Part shown: in pieces, positions 56,601 to 60,714 of the stretch | How positions within the stretch are numbered: the stretch's first letter is position 1 | Layout: each line of letters starts with the position of its first letter | Virus record (IMG/VR): IMGVR_UViG_3300042890_000355 | Span: 1-60,714 of that record | Source of the DNA: a virus | DNA length: 60,714 nucleotides | Direction: 5' to 3' (one strand) | Notes under the pieces: model-generated | What the model saw: only the letters and a program-made list of their open reading frames with translations | Databases searched by the model: none | What the model was told of the DNA's origin: nothing | Translations under genes and position numbers: made by a program

Positions 56601-58969
56601 TAACGCTGTGCCTTAGAGATCAATCCATGTAGTGTTTCGTGAGCGTTTGTGTGCTCATCGCCAGCGTAAGCCTTAGCCATCTGAATGGAGTCATCAGCGT
56701 AACGGTACACGCCAGCCACACCAGCACCTACGTTACCCGGCTTCTTCAGCTTAATCTTTGTAGCTACGCCACGACCCAACTCACCAATGCGCCGAATAGC
56801 TGGGTTCTTACTCTTAGCCAAAGTCTCAGCTAATTGTGCAAAGTTTCCAGCGTCATTAGCAGCACGAACCTCTAAGTTGTTTGATGTAATAGGCATCCTT
56901 GCTTTGAATTCAGCAAGGTTTTTAGGCATCTCAGTACTTGGAGTAGGTGGTTCAACTTCTACAGGAGGAGGTTCCACTGGAGGGGGAGGTTCAACCACAG
57001 GAGGTCTACCTGAAGTACCGGGAGCAGGAGGTTCCATCTCACCATATACCTGAGTAGCAGGCTTGGTAACAGGAGGACGCTCTGGGCCTTCTGGTGTAGG
57101 TGTTAGCGTAGCACTAACAGGCAATGTGCGATCACCACGAGGCTTACCAACTTCAGCAGAAATAAACCAAGGTTCACCGTTACCTTGATAGTTCAACGGC
57201 AAAGGTTTGCCGGCACGTTGCTCGGCGGCAATAGCAGCTTCTACATCTTCACGAGTAACGATACCAGACTCAAAGTCCTTAACCAAACGCATAGACGCAG
57301 GCGTATTAGTACGTCGAGCAATCTCAATGTATGCGTTAACTGGGTCAATGATAGGCGTGGACTCAGGTTTGTTAATAGCCGTGCCTTCCAAGCCTTTAGT
57401 AAACTTAACTGGTACGTCCAAAGATTGAATAGCAAACTTACCCGCATCTGTTGGGTGAGGAACAATAGTCAGGCTATTAGGATCACCGCCTTGGTTTTGA
57501 AGCATGTTACGCATCACCAACAAACGGTTCTTTGCGGCACGTTCTTCAAGGGGACGGTTGTCTACAATCTTAGGTACAGGTGTGTCTTCCACGGTCACAT
57601 CTGCTGGCATAACGCCGGGAGTTTTAGATGACGCACCAGTAGGAAGTCCTGCCTCTAAACGCAAGCGATCAATCTCAGCTTGCTTGGCTTCCAACTCTGC
57701 ACGAGGTGTAGCTTGTGGCATCTGCTCATTCAAGCTAGGCTGTACCACGGGAGTAGAAGCGGCGCGAGCAGCCTTCTCTTGTGGTGATTCAGGAAGCGTA
57801 CCAGCAAGAGCCTTTGCTTCTTCATCGGCTTTTTGCTGGAGCATTAACAGACGCTGACGATTAGCTTCCTCAGATGTCAGCATCTCAGGAGTAGTTTCTT
57901 CTGGACGGGTAACACCAGTAATAGCCTCAACTTGCTGTTGCAACGCAGGCTGAACAACAGGTTGCTCTGGAGGAGGAGGTGGTGGTGGCTCAATCTCAGG
58001 AGCAGCAGGACGACGAGCCAAGCCAGCCGCACCACCCAAACCTACACCACCGATAGTGGCCATAGCCGCAGCTTCACCCAGACCTTCAGTCAAACTCTGC
58101 TCAGGTTTAACCTGTTGCATGGCCAAGTTAGAAACAAACTTACCGCCAACCTCTTCAGGAATCTCACCCACTGTCTCACCAACAGCAGTACCGCCAGCCG
58201 TTCTAAGACGACCAGTAAGACCAGCCGCTCCTTTACCGGGAACACCTGCCAATACTTCCTCAAGCTGACGAGCACCGGGTAGGCGCTGAGCCAAGAGAGA
58301 AATAACACCGGCGGAAGCACCAGCTTGACGGGCTAAAGTTAAAGCACCCTGAGCGGCTTCAGTATCAGAAGCACCTTTACTCTTAAGTTCTTTGTAGATG
58401 TTCTCGTATGCGTTAGCACCTACGTCAGCACCTTGCTGTACACCACCAGCACCAACCGCGCCGGAGACAGCCGCTTTACCAGCCGCAGCTTCGCCCGCAC
58501 CCAGACCTCTAGCCGCCATACCAACGCCACGAGCAGCGCCAAATGGGACTAATAGTTGTGGAGCTTGCTCAGCCAAGAATGTAAGGAGCAGTGCAGGATC
58601 TTTAACAGTCTCACCAAGTGCAGTTCCAAATGCTTGGAACTGACCTTCCTTAGCAGACTCAGCAATCTTCCTTGCCCGCTCAGCCTCACGAGCCTTAAGC
58701 CCAGCAGACTTCATCTCCTCAGCATACTTCTGGAGATCTTTACCAAGCTCCATAGAAGTACTGTCCTGCATGTTGCCAGTCACCAAACCAGCAAGCTGGC
58801 CGGGTAAAGCAACAAGAGAACCTATACCACCTACGACACCAGCACCGATGTCCTTGGTAGCTTCCCCAAACGTTCTCTCTGTAGTAGCAGGAGCTTTAGC
58901 TTTGGGCTGGAATTTTGACCATGGCCCCTCTTGGGCAGCATAAGATTCCCAAGGTTTATTATCGGCCAT
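53615..58969 (-). CDS. Giant virion-associated polyvalent protein with Zn-metalloprotease motif
   Basis: 1784 residues. Order: short start (DNKPWESYAAQEGPWSKF), a Gly/Ala-rich region to about 320, Pro-rich linkers (EPPPPPPPEQPVV and a second near 650-690), a metallopeptidase-like domain with HETLH at 777-781 and EREFTAEA at 826-833 (candidate third ligand), then an alpha-helical C-terminal half (about 900-1784) with FRYLTQVVPFMNARIQGLYK, typical of LPD38-type polyvalent or injected phage proteins. Such giants are packaged and ejected into the cell. It is 6 nt downstream of the truncated 578-residue gene and convergent to the recombination operon. Confidence 0.75.
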   Translation of the reverse strand: MADNKPWESYAAQEGPWSKFQPKAKAPATTERTFGEATKDIGAGVVGGIGSLVALPGQLAGLVTGNMQDSTSMELGKDLQKYAEEMKSAGLKAREAERARKIAESAKEGQFQAFGTALGETVKDPALLLTFLAEQAPQLLVPFGAARGVGMAARGLGAGEAAAGKAAVSGAVGAGGVQQGADVGANAYENIYKELKSKGASDTEAAQGALTLARQAGASAGVISLLAQRLPGARQLEEVLAGVPGKGAAGLTGRLRTAGGTAVGETVGEIPEEVGGKFVSNLAMQQVKPEQSLTEGLGEAAAMATIGGVGLGGAAGLARRPAAPEIEPPPPPPPEQPVVQPALQQQVEAITGVTRPEETTPEMLTSEEANRQRLLMLQQKADEEAKALAGTLPESPQEKAARAASTPVVQPSLNEQMPQATPRAELEAKQAEIDRLRLEAGLPTGASSKTPGVMPADVTVEDTPVPKIVDNRPLEERAAKNRLLVMRNMLQNQGGDPNSLTIVPHPTDAGKFAIQSLDVPVKFTKGLEGTAINKPESTPIIDPVNAYIEIARRTNTPASMRLVKDFESGIVTREDVEAAIAAEQRAGKPLPLNYQGNGEPWFISAEVGKPRGDRTLPVSATLTPTPEGPERPPVTKPATQVYGEMEPPAPGTSGRPPVVEPPPPVEPPPVEVEPPTPSTEMPKNLAEFKARMPITSNNLEVRAANDAGNFAQLAETLAKSKNPAIRRIGELGRGVATKIKLKKPGNVGAGVAGVYRYADDSIQMAKAYAGDEHTNAHETLHGLISKAQRYPTERQKPIVEQIEKLYKHVKKELRRQGKDFYGLTNEREFTAEAMTNPEFQYELMQISYGGRRSAWTAFTRMVAELLGIKDVNALTEVMNLVDRLAQTKQPKGVKVDKGEVDYSEMTDQMEIPKSVSEVKQKVSTALQKQKPLAAETMQGVNQEFTDAANRVFKPQTRTIVEKITDMQDRFWQRLAQGIADQYRTIKDYSPVGYMQARLSKTVDGALEGILFNGHVFNDGGALNIKPNTKGLIETLKPVGSEVDRYQMWVALNRESNLPPEKKSRSPDMDYMVANRKQLSEGTINGKPRAEVYAAVLKDMNNLNRSVLDVALDQGLIDQFSYDNFVRDIYYIPFYRQMEDGDLQGAQTSAGLTRQQFSKALKGGGERPFGDLMENTLRNWSHILSASMKNQAAVTTVKDAEKLDAVEKATEAGPDTVKVMEDGNPVYYTIKDPLLLESITSIGYMGPKSKFLDVSRDFKNILQYGVTISPAFKVNNLFRDSVQAMAVSGLKKNPFANVVEGWVATDKNNPAHISALAGGAIFNFGTAYEGNQAKLIKRLLAKGVKEADILDTPDKIKAGLAKLWSAYEDAGNKSEAANRMALYNQLREQGLSHLQASYEARDLMDFSMQGSWSAFRYLTQVVPFMNARIQGLYKLGRDGIVPTGRVLYNSMTGKELDLSDKKKAEAFSIISGAVCLASLALYYGFKDDEEYQKRDNWDRDNFWWIKLPGMEAALRIPKPFEIGALGTIAERTAEQIFDENAEGKQFTDALSRMVWDTFAMNPLPQIFKPIVDLYSNKDSFTGSPIETAGMEALSKAERKTENTSPLALALAPVLNIALPEKAELSPVQVDYAIKGYFGWLGGTAATTSMYAVAPFKEGEYPDTKWMDRASLGFVKSLPANQSFYTTSFYENNKQIQQAFADMRHYSEIGEIDKVQQIYEEKGDKIALQKMYTQTSKQMANIRKQIQVVTADTGMDGATKREQIDQMKELISMLAKQAEDVRKSMK

Positions 58970-58975
58970 GATGTG

Positions 58976-60714
58976 TTAAACCTTTTCCCAGTTATTTTTA
59001 TCAGCAGGATTGCCGCCTTTAAATCTAAAGCCCTCTTGGATAGATCCAACCGTAGGGCCACCACTGGAATCAATAATACCATTGCGACGCTCAATTGCCG
59101 TCATAATTTCTTGCGCTCTAGCCCTTGCTTCAGCTTTCTGCTTAGGATCATCAGCAATACGAGCTTGCATCTTATAGTTATCGTCCTTCTCAGCCAAAGC
59201 CAAACGTTTGATGGCATTAGCTTCAGCCGCTAACTGGGGTTTACTGCCAGTCTTTACACGCTCAATAGTCTTCATGAAATCTTCAGCAGCAGCTTCGCCT
59301 CTGGTTCTCTTAATGTCTGCATACTGTTGCATTAAACGCTCAGTCTCACCGGGCTTCATAGATGTAGCTTGATTGATACGAGCCACTTCTAACTGTGTAA
59401 GATTGTTAGCACGAGCGACACGTTCAGAAGATTCATTCTGAGCCATTGCATTAGCCACTTGACCCTGCAATTGAGTACGTTGTTGAGTGAGTTCAGCAAT
59501 CTTAACTTTACTCTCGTACACAGCTTTGCTGTCACCACGCTCTTCAGCACGGCGTAGGTTAGCAATCTCATACTTAGTCTTAGCATCGTTGTCAGCTAAC
59601 TGCTGTTGCTTCTCTTGGAAGGCTAATGCACGTTCTTCGGCGGCAGTAGCTGATGCACCAAGTGATCGACCAGTACCAGCAAACAAAGCACCAATACCTT
59701 TTCGGCCACGAGTAGCTTCACCGCCTTCAATTAAAGCATTGAAGAAGTCACGCTTAGAACGAGCAGCTTCTATGTCTTCTCTTTTCAAAGCATCTTCTCT
59801 GCGCTTCTGTTCGCGGTCAGTCATGTACTTTGTGTACTCTTCGCCAATAGGAGCTTGCTTAGGAGGCTCGTATACTGGGGGCAAATCACCTATGCCTTGT
59901 CCAGACAATAGCTTCTCTTGGAAAGCCTGTGCCGCGCTCTTAGCTGGCGCAGGTGCTACAGGACGCTGAATGCCACCTGTAGGAGCACGTTGTGGTGCAG
60001 GCCCAGCAATTCCACCGGGTGGAATGTTAGGAGCATTCACTGGATAGCGAGGAACCATGCGGTCTCCGGGGCCAGCAGATGTAATCATTGGCGAAGCTGG
60101 AGCAGTCGGGGAAGAAGGACGAGCTTGAGCCATGATAGCTTCACCCAAGTTCTGATCTGCACCCATAGAAGGAGCACCTTCACCCGTAGGTCTAGGAGTA
60201 GAAGGACTACCTTCAGCATTACCCAATCCACCAATCATGGACAACAATCCACGCAAGCCACCAGAGAATCCTTTAGCGGCACTAGCGCCGGGCAAAGCTA
60301 CCATAGTATTGTTAATGTTGCGCTCTAACCCAGTAGGCATACGGCCAGAAGGAGCCGGTGCTTGAAATGTTTGTCCGGGAATCTGCTCAGACATGTCAGG
60401 TCTAGCTACGTTAGCTTCTATCTGTTGAGGTGTAGGAGGCACAGGACGGGGGTTAATCTTAGCCATCTCCTGAGCAAAACGATTACCAGCTTGAAAGCCG
60501 GGAATAGTAGTGTCAACTTCTGGAGGTGGTTCAATAACATCACGAGGCTCTGTACCTTCACGCTGTTTCATGCGTTTAAGGATAGCTTTAGCTTCTTTCT
60601 TACTAAGCTCTTCACCCTCATCACCACCGCCTGCGAAAGCAATGATGCCACCAGAACCAAACTCCATGTCGCCTATTGGCAAAGATGTCAAACCACCAGC
60701 AGCCATAGCCATCT
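58976..60714 (-). CDS. Virion-associated protein, C-terminal part (runs off the right edge)
   Basis: At least 578 residues. The frame is open to the window edge, and the first Met (60712) is probably internal because AAGGLTSLP and FAGGGDEG segments usually occur inside longer phage proteins. The middle (about 40-290) is Pro/Gly/Ala-rich. The rest (290-550) is a long coiled coil rich in Ala/Glu/Arg/Gln (FFNALIEGGEATRGRKGIGA, then EIANLRRAEERGDSKAVYES). Likely an internal virion protein working with the giant protein downstream. Confidence 0.7.
   Translation of the reverse strand, partial: MAMAAGGLTSLPIGDMEFGSGGIIAFAGGGDEGEELSKKEAKAILKRMKQREGTEPRDVIEPPPEVDTTIPGFQAGNRFAQEMAKINPRPVPPTPQQIEANVARPDMSEQIPGQTFQAPAPSGRMPTGLERNINNTMVALPGASAAKGFSGGLRGLLSMIGGLGNAEGSPSTPRPTGEGAPSMGADQNLGEAIMAQARPSSPTAPASPMITSAGPGDRMVPRYPVNAPNIPPGGIAGPAPQRAPTGGIQRPVAPAPAKSAAQAFQEKLLSGQGIGDLPPVYEPPKQAPIGEEYTKYMTDREQKRREDALKREDIEAARSKRDFFNALIEGGEATRGRKGIGALFAGTGRSLGASATAAEERALAFQEKQQQLADNDAKTKYEIANLRRAEERGDSKAVYESKVKIAELTQQRTQLQGQVANAMAQNESSERVARANNLTQLEVARINQATSMKPGETERLMQQYADIKRTRGEAAAEDFMKTIERVKTGSKPQLAAEANAIKRLALAEKDDNYKMQARIADDPKQKAEARARAQEIMTAIERRNGIIDSSGGPTVGSIQEGFRFKGGNPADKNNWEKV

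Noticed and set aside
1-60714. Temperate-phage genes (integrase, CI-like repressor)
   Set aside because: None recognised. The winged-helix, HTH and RHH proteins are too small or generic to assign as lysogeny regulators.

Overview
The window looks like most or all of the genome of a tailed double-stranded DNA phage of a Gram-negative, probably freshwater, bacterium. Evidence for a phage is a large terminase, a P22-type portal, a Mu gpT-like major capsid protein, scaffold, P22 gp4/gp10-like neck proteins, GH24 endolysin and holin. No tape measure, sheath or tube protein is visible, which together with the P22-like neck suggests a short-tailed (podovirus-like) virion. Host and habitat are inference. 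No integrase, repressor or tRNA gene was recognised. Both window edges cut through open minus-strand frames.

Layout. 1-34300 (minus strand) is the late region, read right to left: a winged-helix protein, terminase large subunit, portal, a GT2 glycosyltransferase, a GroES-like protein, scaffold, capsid and decoration proteins, a run of small Lys/Gly-rich proteins among neck genes, an HNH endonuclease, tail proteins, four RCC1-like seven-bladed propellers flanking a sulfotransferase-glycosyltransferase fusion, an ADP-heptose cassette, lysis genes, and further tail proteins. The small terminase subunit (34405-35130, minus) ends this block. 35448-40773 (plus) is an early operon of about 20 very short genes, many joined by ATGA overlaps and a repeated ribosome-binding cassette. 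40756-46659 (minus) carries primase, SF2 helicase, a ParB-like protein and small regulators. 46660-48342 is almost free of genes except a VRR-NUC nuclease, and appears to hold two structured RNAs: a stand-alone RNA of about 600 nt on the minus strand, and a 490-nt leader on the plus strand with repeated GNRA hairpins that co-vary. 48343-53609 (plus) is a recombination module (PD-(D/E)XK exonuclease, Erf annealing protein, SSB-like protein, HNH). 53615-60714 (minus) encodes a giant 1784-residue virion or polyvalent protein and a truncated 578-residue partner.

The most interesting functional grouping is 6582-16359. The phage encodes a two-gene version of HldE, HldD, a cupin, an APS-kinase/adenylyltransferase fusion, and a sulfotransferase fused to a GT9 (heptosyltransferase-like) domain. 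The last lies between two copies of a pair of Ser/Thr-rich propeller genes. I infer that the phage makes a heptose donor and may glycosylate and/or sulfate its own receptor-binding propellers, or host LPS. A second genome-wide signature is a 20-bp AT-rich palindrome in nine copies, which supplies stop codons to several genes, forms a tandem cluster next to the small terminase gene, and sits once inside hldD.
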